From: Treponema sp. | GTDB lineage: Bacteria; Spirochaetota; Spirochaetia; Treponematales; Treponemataceae | NCBI GenBank assembly: GCA_017935745.1 | Contig: JAGBGX010000002.1 | Location: 124,001-188,000 of the forward strand | DNA: 64,000 nucleotides | Reading direction: 5' to 3' | Part shown: piece after piece, positions 9,081 to 17,375 of the stretch | Position numbering within the stretch: position 1 is the stretch's first letter | How the letters are laid out: every line of letters begins with the position of its first letter | Notes under the pieces: generated by a model | Databases searched by the model: none | Told to the model about the DNA's origin: nothing | What the model saw: the letters and a program-made list of their open reading frames with translations, nothing else | Translations under genes and position numbers: made by a program

Positions 9081-9106
9081 AAGCAGCTGTATAAAGCTGC
9101 TTTTTT
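9081..9106 (+). terminator. Rho-independent terminator after lysA
   Basis: Perfect 8-bp stem AAGCAGCT / AGCTGCTT around a 6-nt loop, followed immediately by a T run (9101-9106). Confidence 0.88.
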
Positions 9107-9165
9107 GCTGCACGGTGCTGGGTATGTTTTAGAAAGATACTTTTCTATTTTTTTTAAGAATTTTG

Positions 9166-9273
9166 TTGACAAAAAAGAATAGCTGGGTGATAATATGTTT
9201 ACGTAAACATAGAGTATGTACCATTCGCTTCCTCCTTCTGGAATGGCATATGCTTTTATGTTTGCGTAAACAC
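9166..9273 (+). promoter_or_regulatory. Sigma70 promoter with two LacI-type operators, sugar ABC operon 1
   Basis: Consensus -35 TTGACA (9166-9171), a 17-nt spacer and -10 GATAAT (9189-9194). Directly against the -10 lies a perfect 16-bp palindrome, ATGTTTACGTAAACAT (9195-9210). A second, imperfect copy, ATGTTTGCGTAAACAC, is at 9258-9273; the two starts are 63 bp apart, about six helical turns. The central CG is typical of LacI-family operators. The likely repressor is encoded at 12956. Both sites between promoter and ATG would suit repression by blocking or looping. Confidence 0.85.
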
Positions 9274-9296
9274 TTTTCTTATTGTGAGGACTTTCT

Positions 9297-10661
9297 ATGA
9301 AAAGGAAATCGATTGCGCTGGCTGCCGCCTGCATGGCGCTGCTGTTTGCCGGATGCCAGAAAAAAGCTTCGGACAGGGTTAAAATCCGCTGGTTTGTGGG
9401 ACTTGGAGCAGGTTCGGACGAGCCGACATACGCGCCTCAGAAGGCGGTTGTGGACAAATTCAACGCTTCCCAGGACGAAATCGAGCTTGTGCTTGAAATT
9501 GTTGACAATGACCAGGCGTTCCAGACGCTCGCCACGCAGATTTCAGGCGGAAACGCGCCGGATGTCGTCGGCCCTGTGGGAATCCGCGGACGCGACAGCT
9601 TTAAGGGCGCATGGCTTGACCTTGATCCGCTTGTAAAGAAATACGGATTCAACTTGTCCCAGTTTGACGAGTCGATGGTTGAATTCTACCGCGATCCTGA
9701 TGACGGACTCATCGGGCTTCCGTTCGGAATTTATCCTTCGTACCTGTACTGCAACAAGGAGCTTTTTGAGGAGGCAGGCATTCCGCTTCCACCGAAAAAC
9801 TACGGCGAAAAATATGTTGACGAAAACGGAAAGGAATGGACGTGGGACTACGACTGCGTGCGCCGCCTTGCGATGAAGCTCACGGTTGACGCGAACGGAA
9901 ACGACGCGACGGAAGCCGGCTTCAACCCGAAGAACATCGTCCAGTGGGGATTCGGAATTGTGTGGGGCGATGCCCGCGGATATGGAACGCTGTTCAGCCC
10001 GGGAACGTTCGTTGCGCGCGATGGAACTGCGCATATTCCGCAGGACTGGCTTGACGCATGGAAGTGGACGTATGACGGAATGTGGAAGGACAACTTCATT
10101 CCGACCGGCCCGTACAGTTCTTCCGACATTCTTTCAAACGGAAGCTGGGGCGAGTCAGGAAAAATCGCGATGTTCCAGTGCCACCTGTGGTACTCAGGCT
10201 ATGCGAAGATGGACTACGACTGGGACGTGTATCCGATGCCGTCTTACAAGGGAAACGTTACCGCGAAGATGCACGCCGACACATTTGAGATTGCGAAAGG
10301 CTCAAAGCACCCCGACGAGGCGTTCAAAGTGCTTGAGTATCTTGTTACGACGGCAGCCGATGACCTGCTGAACATTTACGGCGGAATGCCCGCCATCACC
10401 GCCAAACAGGATGCGTTCCTTGACAAATTCTTCAAGGAAAAATATCCGCACGTAACGGTGAACACCGATGTAATCAGGCAGAGCGTCCAGTACGCCGACA
10501 ATCCGAACCACGAGTCATGGATGCCGAGCTTCCAGGAAAGCTCAACCGTGTACACTGAATTCTGGAACAACCTGATTAACAACGCCGGCCTTGATGTCGA
10601 AGCCGAGGCGGAAAAGCTGCGCGTGAACCTTGACAGGGTGTTCTCTTCCGCAGCGAAATAG
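9297..10661 (+). CDS. Sugar ABC transporter substrate-binding lipoprotein
   Basis: 454 residues. Signal peptide with lipobox LFAGC (lipidated Cys20), then a type-I solute-binding fold of the MalE/UgpB family (family 1 extracellular binding protein): NAPDVVGPVG, a hydrophobic ligand cleft rich in Trp/Tyr (WTWDYDCV, CHLWYSGYAKMDYDWDVYPMPSY), and NHESWMPSFQE near the end. It captures an oligosaccharide or related solute outside the inner membrane and delivers it to the two permeases that follow. The ATG has GTGAGGA 7 nt upstream. No ATPase gene is in the cluster; a shared MsmK-type ATPase elsewhere is the usual solution. The ligand cannot be told from sequence. Confidence 0.93.
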   Translation: MKRKSIALAAACMALLFAGCQKKASDRVKIRWFVGLGAGSDEPTYAPQKAVVDKFNASQDEIELVLEIVDNDQAFQTLATQISGGNAPDVVGPVGIRGRDSFKGAWLDLDPLVKKYGFNLSQFDESMVEFYRDPDDGLIGLPFGIYPSYLYCNKELFEEAGIPLPPKNYGEKYVDENGKEWTWDYDCVRRLAMKLTVDANGNDATEAGFNPKNIVQWGFGIVWGDARGYGTLFSPGTFVARDGTAHIPQDWLDAWKWTYDGMWKDNFIPTGPYSSSDILSNGSWGESGKIAMFQCHLWYSGYAKMDYDWDVYPMPSYKGNVTAKMHADTFEIAKGSKHPDEAFKVLEYLVTTAADDLLNIYGGMPAITAKQDAFLDKFFKEKYPHVTVNTDVIRQSVQYADNPNHESWMPSFQESSTVYTEFWNNLINNAGLDVEAEAEKLRVNLDRVFSSAAK

Positions 10662-10826
10662 CCGGAAGCGTAAGACGCATGCTGCATGAAAACTGCGGCG
10701 TGCGCCCTTGCAAGTTTGCGTTGCAAGCTGTTTATATTATTGCAGTTCCTCGCTTTGCTTTGGGACTGCTTGAAACGCCGCGCCGGGCTTGAGACAGTTC
10801 CGGCTGGCTTTCTACAGGAGTTCAGT
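10662..10826 (+). other. Intergenic leader between binding protein and permease
   Basis: 165 nt without a credible gene. It holds an imperfect hairpin, GCAGTTCC with GGGACTGC (about 10741-10768), without a T run. Such a structure between the highly expressed binding-protein gene and the permeases could stabilise the upstream message or reduce readthrough. An open frame in phase with the permease crosses this stretch but lacks a ribosome site. Confidence 0.35.
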
Positions 10827-11753
10827 ATGAAGAGCGCTGTGCCGAAGTCGAATTTCCGGCGGTGGGAACACAAGTGGGGACTGCTTTTTATTGCGCCGTG
10901 GCTGATCGGCTTTGTATGCCTGTACTTGGGGCCGATGATTGCTTCATTCATTTTTTCATTCCTCAATTTTAATTTGATTGAGCCGGAAAAGACACGCTTT
11001 GTGGGCGCGGAAAACTGGTCGCGGGCACTCATGGAAGATCCGCTCGTGCTGAAGTCAATCGCGCACATCCTTGAGTACACAATCATTTCATTGCCTGTTT
11101 CGTTCGGGTTTTCCCTGATGACTGCGCTTCTTTTGAACAGCAGGCATCTGATGGGAAAGAAACTGTTCCGCGCGCTGTTCTACCTTCCGAGCATGGTTCC
11201 GCTTGTCGCCACGGTTTTGATTTGGCAGGGAATCATGAACGAGCAGACCGGATGGTACAACTTGATTTTGCAAAACATGGGCATGCAAGGTGTCAGGTGG
11301 CTGACAAGCCCGAAAATCATCTATATTTCGTACACGTTCATCGGGCTGTGGGGGTGCGGAAACACCATCCTGATTTTCCTTGCGGGACTGCAAGGCGTTC
11401 CGAAAGCTCTGTATGAAGCCGCAATCATTGACGGCGCGAATTCGTTCCAACGAATGTGGACCGTTACGCTTCCGATGGTAACTCCGGTTTTGTTCTACAA
11501 CCTGTTGATGGGAGTCATCAACTTGATGCAGTTTTTCCTCACGCCGATGGTCATAAACAACGGAAGCGGATTCCCGGACGGCATGACAAACTTCCCGATG
11601 GTGTATTTTTACCGTCAGGCATTCTCGTACTTCAACATGGGATACGGAGCTGTCATCGCATGGATTATTTTCTTTATCGGAATGCTTTTTACTGTCGTGC
11701 TTTTCGGAACGTCCAACAAATGGGTGTTCTATGCCGGAGGAGATAAAAACTGA
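10827..11753 (+). CDS. Sugar ABC transporter permease, MalF/UgpA type
   Basis: 308 residues, six predicted transmembrane helices, the first at about 15-40 (GLLFIAPWLIGFVCLYLGPMI in part). The cytoplasmic EAA loop that docks the ATPase is YEAAIIDGANSFQRMWTVTLP. It pairs with the following permease to form the channel for the solute captured by the lipoprotein at 9297. The ATG at 10827 has CAGGAG 6 nt upstream; an in-frame ATG at 10686 has no ribosome site and would add a non-homologous extension. The stop overlaps the next start by one base (TGATG). Confidence 0.93.
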   Translation: MKSAVPKSNFRRWEHKWGLLFIAPWLIGFVCLYLGPMIASFIFSFLNFNLIEPEKTRFVGAENWSRALMEDPLVLKSIAHILEYTIISLPVSFGFSLMTALLLNSRHLMGKKLFRALFYLPSMVPLVATVLIWQGIMNEQTGWYNLILQNMGMQGVRWLTSPKIIYISYTFIGLWGCGNTILIFLAGLQGVPKALYEAAIIDGANSFQRMWTVTLPMVTPVLFYNLLMGVINLMQFFLTPMVINNGSGFPDGMTNFPMVYFYRQAFSYFNMGYGAVIAWIIFFIGMLFTVVLFGTSNKWVFYAGGDKN

Positions 11754-12790
11754 TGGAAAACTACAGGACTTCTAACTATCTTTCGAAATTGTTTCTGCAC
11801 ATCGTAATCCTGTGCCTACTTGTCGCGTTCCTGCTTCCGCTCTTGTACGGACTTTCGATGTCGCTCAAAAGCAAGGAGCAGCTTTCGTCCCTGAACCAGT
11901 CGCCGATTCCGATGGAGCCGAAGACGTTCACTTATAACGGAAAGCAGTGCGAACTGTTCATTGTTCCTGACGAAAACGGAAACGAGCGTTCGTGGGCGAT
12001 GGTCAAAAAGGGAAGGACTTCCTGCGTGTTTGTCGATCCCGGCAACATGGCGCAGGGCGAATTTACGTGGGAAGGAAACTGGAGAAAGCTGAAAAACGAA
12101 TGGAAGCCTTCGCTGAAATTCGAAAACTACAGCACCGGCTGGAAGGCGGTTTCCTTTTTGACGCTGTTCAAGAACACGCTGATTTACGCGGTCGTCTCGA
12201 CGTTCGGAACGCTGTTTTCTTCGACGCTGGTCGCCTACGGATTTTCGCGCTTCAGCTTTCCGGGAAAGAAAATCCTGTTCATGGTGCTGATTGCGACAAT
12301 CGTCTTGCCGTCGGCAGTTACGCTGATTCCCGTGTACACGATTTTTTACAAGCTTGGCTGGGTCGGAACGTGGCTTCCGCTGATTATTCCGCACTTCTTT
12401 GCGAACGCGTACAACGTGTTTTTGGTGAGGCAGTTCCTGCTGGGAATTCCGCGCGAAATGGACGAAGCCGCCCGTATTGACGGCTGCGGCCCGATTGCGA
12501 CGTTGTACAAAATCATTCTGCCGCAGGCAGTTCCGGCGGTGATTTCAGTCGGCCTCTTCCATTTCTTCTGGGCGTGGAACGACTTCTTCAATCCGCTTCT
12601 GTATCTTGCGGGCCATCCTGACAAGTATCCGATTTCCATCGGGCTTTCTTCGTTCAGCAACATGTACTCAACAGAAACGCATCTTGTGCAGGCGGTGAGC
12701 ATGATAGCGTGCATCATTCCGTTTATCATCTTTGTCGTGGCGCAGAAATTCTTCATGGAAGGCGTCGTCGTTTCCGGCGTTGAAAAATAG
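11753..12790 (+). CDS. Sugar ABC transporter permease, MalG type, with enlarged first extracytoplasmic loop
   Basis: 345 residues. TM1 (about 15-35) is followed by an unusually long extracytoplasmic segment of about 95 residues (roughly 40-135; includes SPIPMEPKTFTYNGKQCELF and YSTGWKAVS) before the five remaining helices. The EAA loop is MDEAARIDGCGPIATLYKIILP. The protein ends FMEGVVVSGVEK, the normal MalG-like terminus. GGAGGAGA lies 9 nt before the ATG. Short beta-strand-like stretches in the insert suggest a small folded domain facing the binding protein. A different insert occurs in the MalG-type permease at 42141. Confidence 0.92.
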   Translation: MENYRTSNYLSKLFLHIVILCLLVAFLLPLLYGLSMSLKSKEQLSSLNQSPIPMEPKTFTYNGKQCELFIVPDENGNERSWAMVKKGRTSCVFVDPGNMAQGEFTWEGNWRKLKNEWKPSLKFENYSTGWKAVSFLTLFKNTLIYAVVSTFGTLFSSTLVAYGFSRFSFPGKKILFMVLIATIVLPSAVTLIPVYTIFYKLGWVGTWLPLIIPHFFANAYNVFLVRQFLLGIPREMDEAARIDGCGPIATLYKIILPQAVPAVISVGLFHFFWAWNDFFNPLLYLAGHPDKYPISIGLSSFSNMYSTETHLVQAVSMIACIIPFIIFVVAQKFFMEGVVVSGVEK

Positions 12791-12797
12791 CCCCCTT

Positions 12798-12852
12798 GTC
12801 GCCGACCGTGCTTTGTCCGCATGTATGTGCAGAAAGGCGCGGCCGGCTTTTT
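12798..12852 (+). terminator. Possible terminator after sugar ABC operon 1
   Basis: GCCGACC (about 12800) can pair with GGCCGGC (12841-12847) with one mismatch across a 33-nt loop, followed by a run of seven T. The stem is short for such a loop. Confidence 0.4.
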
Positions 12853-12889
12853 TTCAGTCTTGCGAAAAAAAATTCAGTTTCAATGCTGA

Positions 12890-12918
12890 TTGCAAAAACG
12901 CGAAAAAAAATATATACT
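12890..12918 (+). promoter_or_regulatory. Promoter of the LacI-family regulator
   Basis: -35 TTGCAA (12890-12895), 17-nt spacer, -10 TATACT (12913-12918), about 38 nt before the GTG start. No copy of the ATGTTTACGTAAACAT operator was seen here, so autoregulation is not indicated. Confidence 0.75.
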
Positions 12919-12955
12919 GTAAAAAAGTATTCTTGCATTTTTTAGAGGAAATCTT

Positions 12956-13990
12956 GTGGTTACTCAGAAAGATGTTGCCGAGCGCGCCGGAGTTTCGTTT
13001 ATCACTGTTTCACGGGTTGTAAACGGAGAGGCGAACGTAAAGGAAGAGACAAAGCAAAAAGTATTGCAGGCGATTGCCGACTTGGGATATGCCCCGGGAT
13101 TTGCCGGACGCGCGCTGAATTCCGGCAGGGTCAATACAATTGCGGTGCTGACTCCTATTCCGTTTTATGAAAATGTCCGCTCCTTTTATCTTATGCAGGT
13201 TCTGTCTGGAATCGAGTCGTTTTTCAGGGAAAAAAACATAGACATACTGATCGGCTTTGTTCCCGAAGTCGGCATGGATGCAAGCTACGATTATCTGCGT
13301 CCGTACCGGCAGAAAAAAGTTGACGGAATCATTTTCATCGGAATGAGAAAAATTCCCGACAGCATGATAAAGGAGCTTGAGCTGCGCCGCCTTCCGTGCG
13401 TTGCCGTCGGAGACCGCCCTGAAAGCAGCCTTGTTTCCTGGGTTGACACAGACAATTACGGCGCGGGATACAGCACCATACAGCGGCTCTGGGAAAACGG
13501 GCACCGCCGCATTGCCTTTTGCGGCCTTGATAAAAGCATCTACAACGCGAATGTGTCCGACCGCGAGCGCGGCTTTGTCCAGGCGCTGAAGGACTTGGGA
13601 GCCGGCTGCCGGCCTGAAGACTATATCATCAGAACTGAATACAAATTTGAAAGCATTGAACGCGACGTTTTTGCAGCCTTTTCATCGTATGCTGAAATTC
13701 CTACCGCGCTGTTTTGCTCCGTTGACTCGATGATTCCGCCCGCGGTTTCGGCTTTGGCGAAGCTGAACCTTTCTGTTCCGCGCGATGTTTCTGCCGTGGG
13801 ATTCGATGGATTTATCAACACAACATATTTTGGAATGGACGTTACAACGAATGTGCAGCCGCTGAAAAGCATGGGGCATGCTGCGGCCGAAATGCTGTAC
13901 TCGCGCATGGAGCAGCCCGGACTGGAAAAGCAGGAACGTGTTCTTCCCGTTTCTTTTTACGAAGGAAAAACAGTGCTGAAAATCTCTTGA
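12956..13990 (+). CDS. LacI-family transcriptional repressor
   Basis: 344 residues. The N-terminal helix-turn-helix VTQKDVAERAGVSFITVSRVV is followed by the hinge-helix region (GFAGRALNSGRVNTIAV) and a periplasmic-binding-like effector domain. GTG start with AGAGGA 6 nt upstream. It lies just downstream of sugar ABC operon 1, whose promoter carries two palindromes of LacI-operator type, so it is probably the ligand-responsive repressor of that operon. The first bases of the feo promoter overlap its stop codon. Confidence 0.92.
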   Translation: MVTQKDVAERAGVSFITVSRVVNGEANVKEETKQKVLQAIADLGYAPGFAGRALNSGRVNTIAVLTPIPFYENVRSFYLMQVLSGIESFFREKNIDILIGFVPEVGMDASYDYLRPYRQKKVDGIIFIGMRKIPDSMIKELELRRLPCVAVGDRPESSLVSWVDTDNYGAGYSTIQRLWENGHRRIAFCGLDKSIYNANVSDRERGFVQALKDLGAGCRPEDYIIRTEYKFESIERDVFAAFSSYAEIPTALFCSVDSMIPPAVSALAKLNLSVPRDVSAVGFDGFINTTYFGMDVTTNVQPLKSMGHAAAEMLYSRMEQPGLEKQERVLPVSFYEGKTVLKIS

Positions 13991-14041
13991 CAATTTATTT
14001 TAGTTAGGTTATGATAACTTTAATTAGGAGAGGTTAATTTA
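13987..14041 (+). promoter_or_regulatory. feo promoter overlapped by tandem DtxR/TroR-like boxes
   Basis: -35 TTGACA (13987-13992), 17-nt spacer, -10 TATGAT (14010-14015). TTAGGTTATGATAACTTTA (14004-14022) overlaps the -10 and matches 15 of 19 positions of the published DtxR/IdeR consensus TTAGGTTAGGCTAACCTAA. A weaker second box, TTAGGAGAGGTTAATTTA (14024-14041), begins exactly 20 bp later on the same DNA face. A metal-activated DtxR-family repressor (TroR in treponemes) is the obvious candidate; its gene is not in the window. Confidence 0.8.
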
Positions 14042-14093
14042 TTTTCAGGACAGAAATATCCTGCTGCTTCGGATGTAAAAAAAGGAGGTTGCT

Positions 14094-14303
14094 ATGCCGC
14101 TGCTTTTTGCAAAGCTTGGTGAAGAAGTTACAATTTCAAGTGTGAGCGGAAACTGCCAGATAAAGCAGCATCTCAATGAGCTTGGATTCAACGTTGGGTC
14201 TGCCGTTACTGTTGTTCAGAAAATCAGGACAGGGCTCATCGTGAAAGTCAAGGAAGCAAGAGTCGCTATTGACAGCGGCATGGCATCAAAAATTCTTATA
14301 TAA
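14094..14303 (+). CDS. feoA: FeoA domain protein, first copy
   Basis: 69 residues, an SH3-like FeoA domain with the family pattern L-x-x-L-G-F-x-x-G (LNELGFNVGSAVTVVQ) and a closing IDSGMASKILI. Small cytosolic FeoA proteins are needed for ferrous iron uptake through FeoB and probably act on its G domain. A strong AAAGGAGG lies 6 nt before the ATG. It is the first gene behind the DtxR-like boxes. The sequence differs clearly from the second FeoA at 14451, so the two are not a recent duplication. Confidence 0.9.
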   Translation: MPLLFAKLGEEVTISSVSGNCQIKQHLNELGFNVGSAVTVVQKIRTGLIVKVKEARVAIDSGMASKILI

Positions 14304-14450
14304 AGCATTCAGACAAAGCTTCATTTTTCTCTCGCGGAACCCCGGATTTCTTCGGGGCTGGGATTGGTGTGTCTCAATGGAGAAAATGCTGGAAACTGTA
14401 TATGAAAAATGCCGGGCATTCTGCTGCGCGCATTTTTATTAGGAGGATAG
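14304..14450 (+). other. Intergenic region between the two feoA genes, with hairpins
   Basis: 147 nt without a gene. CCCCG with CGGGG (about 14340-14358) forms a short GC hairpin. AAAAATGC (14405-14412) pairs with GCATTTTT (14430-14437) just before the ribosome site AGGAGGA of the second feoA. The latter looks like a weak intrinsic terminator or a processing/attenuation element that could set the ratio of the first feoA to feoA2-feoB. Confidence 0.4.
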
Positions 14451-14672
14451 ATGGCCACTCTAAAAGAATCTCACGTTGGTCAGACGGTGAAAGTAAAAGG
14501 GCTGAAGGGTGAAGGCGCTTTAAAGCGGCGCCTTATGGACATGGGTTTTACACGCGGATGCGAAGTGTATGTCCGCAAGGTTGCTCCGCTCGGGGATCCT
14601 GTGGAAGTGACTGTCCGCGGCTATGAGCTGAGCGTCAGAAAGCAGGACGCTGAAAATATCGAGGTGGAATAA
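14451..14672 (+). CDS. feoA: FeoA domain protein, second copy
   Basis: 73 residues with the FeoA signature KRRLMDMGFTRGCEVYVRKVAPLGDPVEVTVRGYELSVR (read in parts: RRLMDMGFTRG, then APLGDPVEV, then RGYELSVR), closer to the FeoA consensus than the first copy. AGGAGGA is 5 nt before the ATG and feoB begins one base after its stop, so this copy is tightly coupled to FeoB. Two unequal FeoA proteins beside one FeoB recur in anaerobes and suggest a division of labour. Confidence 0.93.
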   Translation: MATLKESHVGQTVKVKGLKGEGALKRRLMDMGFTRGCEVYVRKVAPLGDPVEVTVRGYELSVRKQDAENIEVE

Positions 14673-14673
14673 C

Positions 14674-16935
14674 ATGGCAGAAGTAAGAATCGCACTTGCA
14701 GGAAATCCGAACTGCGGAAAGACAACGCTGTTCAATGCGCTTACTGGCTCACGGCAGTATGTTGGAAACTGGCCGGGAGTCACTGTTGAAAAAAAAGAGG
14801 GAAAAATGAAAGGCGCGGACAATGTTACCGTGACAGATCTTCCCGGAATCTATTCGCTTTCCCCGTATACATCTGAAGAAGTTGTGTCCCGCGATTATCT
14901 TATCAAGGATAATCCTGACGCAATCCTCAATCTTGTTGACGCTACAAACATCGAGCGGAATCTGTACCTGACAACACAGCTGCTGGAGCTTGGCAAGCCG
15001 GCCGTGATTGCGCTGAACATGATTGATGTTCTGAAAAAGTCAGGAGATGTCATCAATGTCAAGAAGCTTTCTGCCGAGCTTGGCTGCCCGGTGATTGAAA
15101 CAAGCGCGCTCAAAGGAAGCGGCGTGCAGGAAGCTGCCCGGGCTGCAGCAAAGGCTGCTGAAAAGGGAACGTCCTTTGTTCCTCCGGCAGTTTTTTCGCG
15201 GGAAGTTGAAGAATTCATTTCCAAGGCGCAGGCTCTTGTTCCTTCTTCAGTAAAGGCTGAGCTGAAGCGGTGGTACGCAATAAAAATTCTTGAGCGCGAT
15301 TCTGTTGTTCTTTCCAGCCTGGAACTTTCTGCGGAAGACCGTGAAAAAGCTCAGGCTCTTTCGCGGGAGCTGGAAAAGTCTCAGGATGATGATGCTGAAT
15401 CAATAATCACAAATGAACGCTATCTGTACATTCAGGGAATTGTAAGCCGCTGTGTCAGAAAGTCAGGGCGGAAGTCAACATGGTCTGACAAAATAGATCT
15501 GATTGTTACAAACCGCTGGCTTGGAATTCCGATTTTCCTTGCGGTGATGGGCGGCATTTATTACATTGCAGTTACTTCGCTCGGCACTGTTCTGACAGAC
15601 TGGGCGAATGACGGGCTGTTCGGGGACGGATGGAATCTGCTTGGAATCGAAGGGCTTGCAGTTCCCGGAATTTCTGCGGCAGCTGAAGGCGCGCTTGCAG
15701 CCGCGGGTGCAAATGAAATTCTGACTGACTGCATCGTGAACGGCGTTATCGGCGGTGTAGGCTCTGTGCTTGGATTTGTTCCTCAGATGGCGATTCTGTT
15801 TTTCCTGCTTTCACTTGTTGAAGACTGCGGGTACATGGTCCGCATTGCATTTATCATGGACCGCGTGTTCAGAAAATTCGGGCTTTCAGGAAAATCATTT
15901 ATTCCGCTTCTTGTCGGCTCCGGCTGCGGCGTTCCCGGAATTATGGCAAGCCGCACAATCGAAAATGAAAATGACAGGCGCCTTACAATCATCACTACAA
16001 CATGGATTCCCTGCGGCGCAAAGCTTCCTGTCATTGCGCTGATGGCCGGTGTTATCGGCGCGAAGGCAACCGGCTGGAACGGAGGCCTGCTGACGCTCCT
16101 GATGTACGTAATCGGAATTGCCTCTGTTGCAGCTGCCGCGATTATGCTGAAAAAGACAAAGCCGTTCCATGGAAAGGCGGCTCCGTTTGTTATGGAGCTT
16201 CCGCAGTATCATCTGCCGCAGCTTAAGACAGTTCTGCTCCATACATGGGACCGTCTGCGCGGATTTATTGTAAAGGCCGGAACGATTCTGTTTGTCGCCT
16301 GCCTTGTGATCTGGTTCTTGTCTTCCTACGGATTTTCTTCTGCAAAGGAAGAGATTGTTGAAAACGGCGAAGTGGTTCAGGAAGCGTCAGAAGGCGGATT
16401 CGGTCTTGCGGACGCGGACGAGTCCCTGCTTGCTTCCGTGGGAAATATAGTGCGGTTTGCATTTAAGCCGCTCGGATTCGGTGAAAAGGAAGGCGGATGG
16501 CAGTGTGCCGCGGCAGTGCTTTCCGGGTTCAGCGCAAAGGAAGCGATTGTTTCAACAATGGGAGTTCTTGCCGGAGTTGACGAGGAAGAAGCAGAGGACG
16601 ATGCGCTTGTAGCCCATGCTGCCGGCGGCTGGTTTTCAACGGCAGTCGCTGCGTTCGCTTTCCTTCTGTTTAATCTGCTTGATTCTCCCTGCCTTGCTGC
16701 GGTTGCCACAATGGCTCATGAGCTGAAAAGCAGAAAATGGTTCTGGTTTGCCATTGTATTTCAGAATGCGTTTGCGTATATTATTACTTTGATAGTGTAT
16801 CAGCTTGGAATGCTGATCGGGCCGGGACACCGTTTTGGAGCTGGAACTGCTGCTGCTCTCGTGCTTGCGCTTGCGCTTCTGTATGCCTTGTTCCGCCGGG
16901 ATCCGTACAGAAAGCAGCAGTCTGCGGAAAACTGA
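14674..16935 (+). CDS. feoB: Ferrous iron transporter FeoB
   Basis: 753 residues. The N-terminal GTPase domain has G1 GNPNCGKTT (10-18), G3 DLPG (55-58) and G4 NMID (115-118), followed by a GDI-like helical region to about 265. The membrane domain includes the two conserved Gate-like segments, with PLLVGSGCGVPGIMASRTIE and SGFSAKEAIVSTMG. It moves Fe(II) across the inner membrane. An acidic cytoplasmic stretch (GVDEEEAEDDALVAH) lies between late helices. It begins one base after feoA2. Confidence 0.97.
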   Translation: MAEVRIALAGNPNCGKTTLFNALTGSRQYVGNWPGVTVEKKEGKMKGADNVTVTDLPGIYSLSPYTSEEVVSRDYLIKDNPDAILNLVDATNIERNLYLTTQLLELGKPAVIALNMIDVLKKSGDVINVKKLSAELGCPVIETSALKGSGVQEAARAAAKAAEKGTSFVPPAVFSREVEEFISKAQALVPSSVKAELKRWYAIKILERDSVVLSSLELSAEDREKAQALSRELEKSQDDDAESIITNERYLYIQGIVSRCVRKSGRKSTWSDKIDLIVTNRWLGIPIFLAVMGGIYYIAVTSLGTVLTDWANDGLFGDGWNLLGIEGLAVPGISAAAEGALAAAGANEILTDCIVNGVIGGVGSVLGFVPQMAILFFLLSLVEDCGYMVRIAFIMDRVFRKFGLSGKSFIPLLVGSGCGVPGIMASRTIENENDRRLTIITTTWIPCGAKLPVIALMAGVIGAKATGWNGGLLTLLMYVIGIASVAAAAIMLKKTKPFHGKAAPFVMELPQYHLPQLKTVLLHTWDRLRGFIVKAGTILFVACLVIWFLSSYGFSSAKEEIVENGEVVQEASEGGFGLADADESLLASVGNIVRFAFKPLGFGEKEGGWQCAAAVLSGFSAKEAIVSTMGVLAGVDEEEAEDDALVAHAAGGWFSTAVAAFAFLLFNLLDSPCLAAVATMAHELKSRKWFWFAIVFQNAFAYIITLIVYQLGMLIGPGHRFGAGTAAALVLALALLYALFRRDPYRKQQSAEN

Positions 16936-16938
16936 CTT

Positions 16939-17070
16939 ATGGGCGGCTCGGCAGGCGGTGTTTCCATGGGGATTGTGGCGGCTGTTATTGCAGTTCTGTA
17001 CATTCTGTATGCTGCGGCTGTCACAGTTGCTGAAAAAATCAGGAAGCACAAGAAAAAAAAGGATGTGTAG
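16939..17070 (+). CDS. Small single-span membrane protein of the feo operon
   Basis: 43 residues beginning MGGSAGGVSMGIVAAVIAVL, with one transmembrane helix and a very basic cytoplasmic-looking tail ending KIRKHKKKKDV. It starts 4 nt after the feoB stop. The ribosome site is weak, so translation is probably coupled to feoB. I do not recognise a family; position and topology suggest a small FeoB-associated subunit. Confidence 0.6.
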   Translation: MGGSAGGVSMGIVAAVIAVLYILYAAAVTVAEKIRKHKKKKDV

Positions 17071-17151
17071 ATTTTGAAACTGTACCCGGGCGCATAAGCT
17101 GCCTCCGGGTGCTGCGGTTCTTTTATAGTTTTGTATTTTGCGGAGGAAACT

Positions 17152-17313
17152 ATGCTTGGAAATATCATTGTCTGTGCCATTCTGGTTGTCTGGCTTGCAG
17201 CTGCTTCCGTTTTTCTTGTGCAAAAAAAGCGGCGGGCAAAGAAAGCAGGGACGAATGTCTGTGCGTGCTGCTGCGGCTCATGTGCAGGCTGCAAGGACAC
17301 AGAGCAGTCTTAG
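17152..17313 (+). CDS. FeoB-associated Cys-rich membrane protein
   Basis: 53 residues: one N-terminal helix (MLGNIIVCAILVVWLAAASV), a basic stretch QKKRRAKK, and a Cys-rich tail CACCCGSCAGCKD with six cysteines. This architecture matches the FeoB-associated Cys-rich membrane protein family, thought to bind metal or an Fe-S species at the cytoplasmic mouth of FeoB in anaerobes. CGGAGGAA is 4 nt before the chosen ATG. Last gene of the feo cluster. Confidence 0.82.
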   Translation: MLGNIIVCAILVVWLAAASVFLVQKKRRAKKAGTNVCACCCGSCAGCKDTEQS

Positions 17314-17375
17314 CCGGCTGCCTTCTGCCGTTTTTCTGCCTGATATGTTTCAGTCAGCTTTTCTTTTTTGCATAA

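Noticed and set aside
10686-10826. 47-residue extension of the first permease
   Set aside because: No ribosome site at 10686, no similarity to permease N-termini, and CAGGAG precedes the ATG at 10827.
17314-17340. CTTCTGCCGTTTTT (also near 29412) as a recurring terminator
   Set aside because: The stem is only four base pairs and the two copies share little beyond the core.
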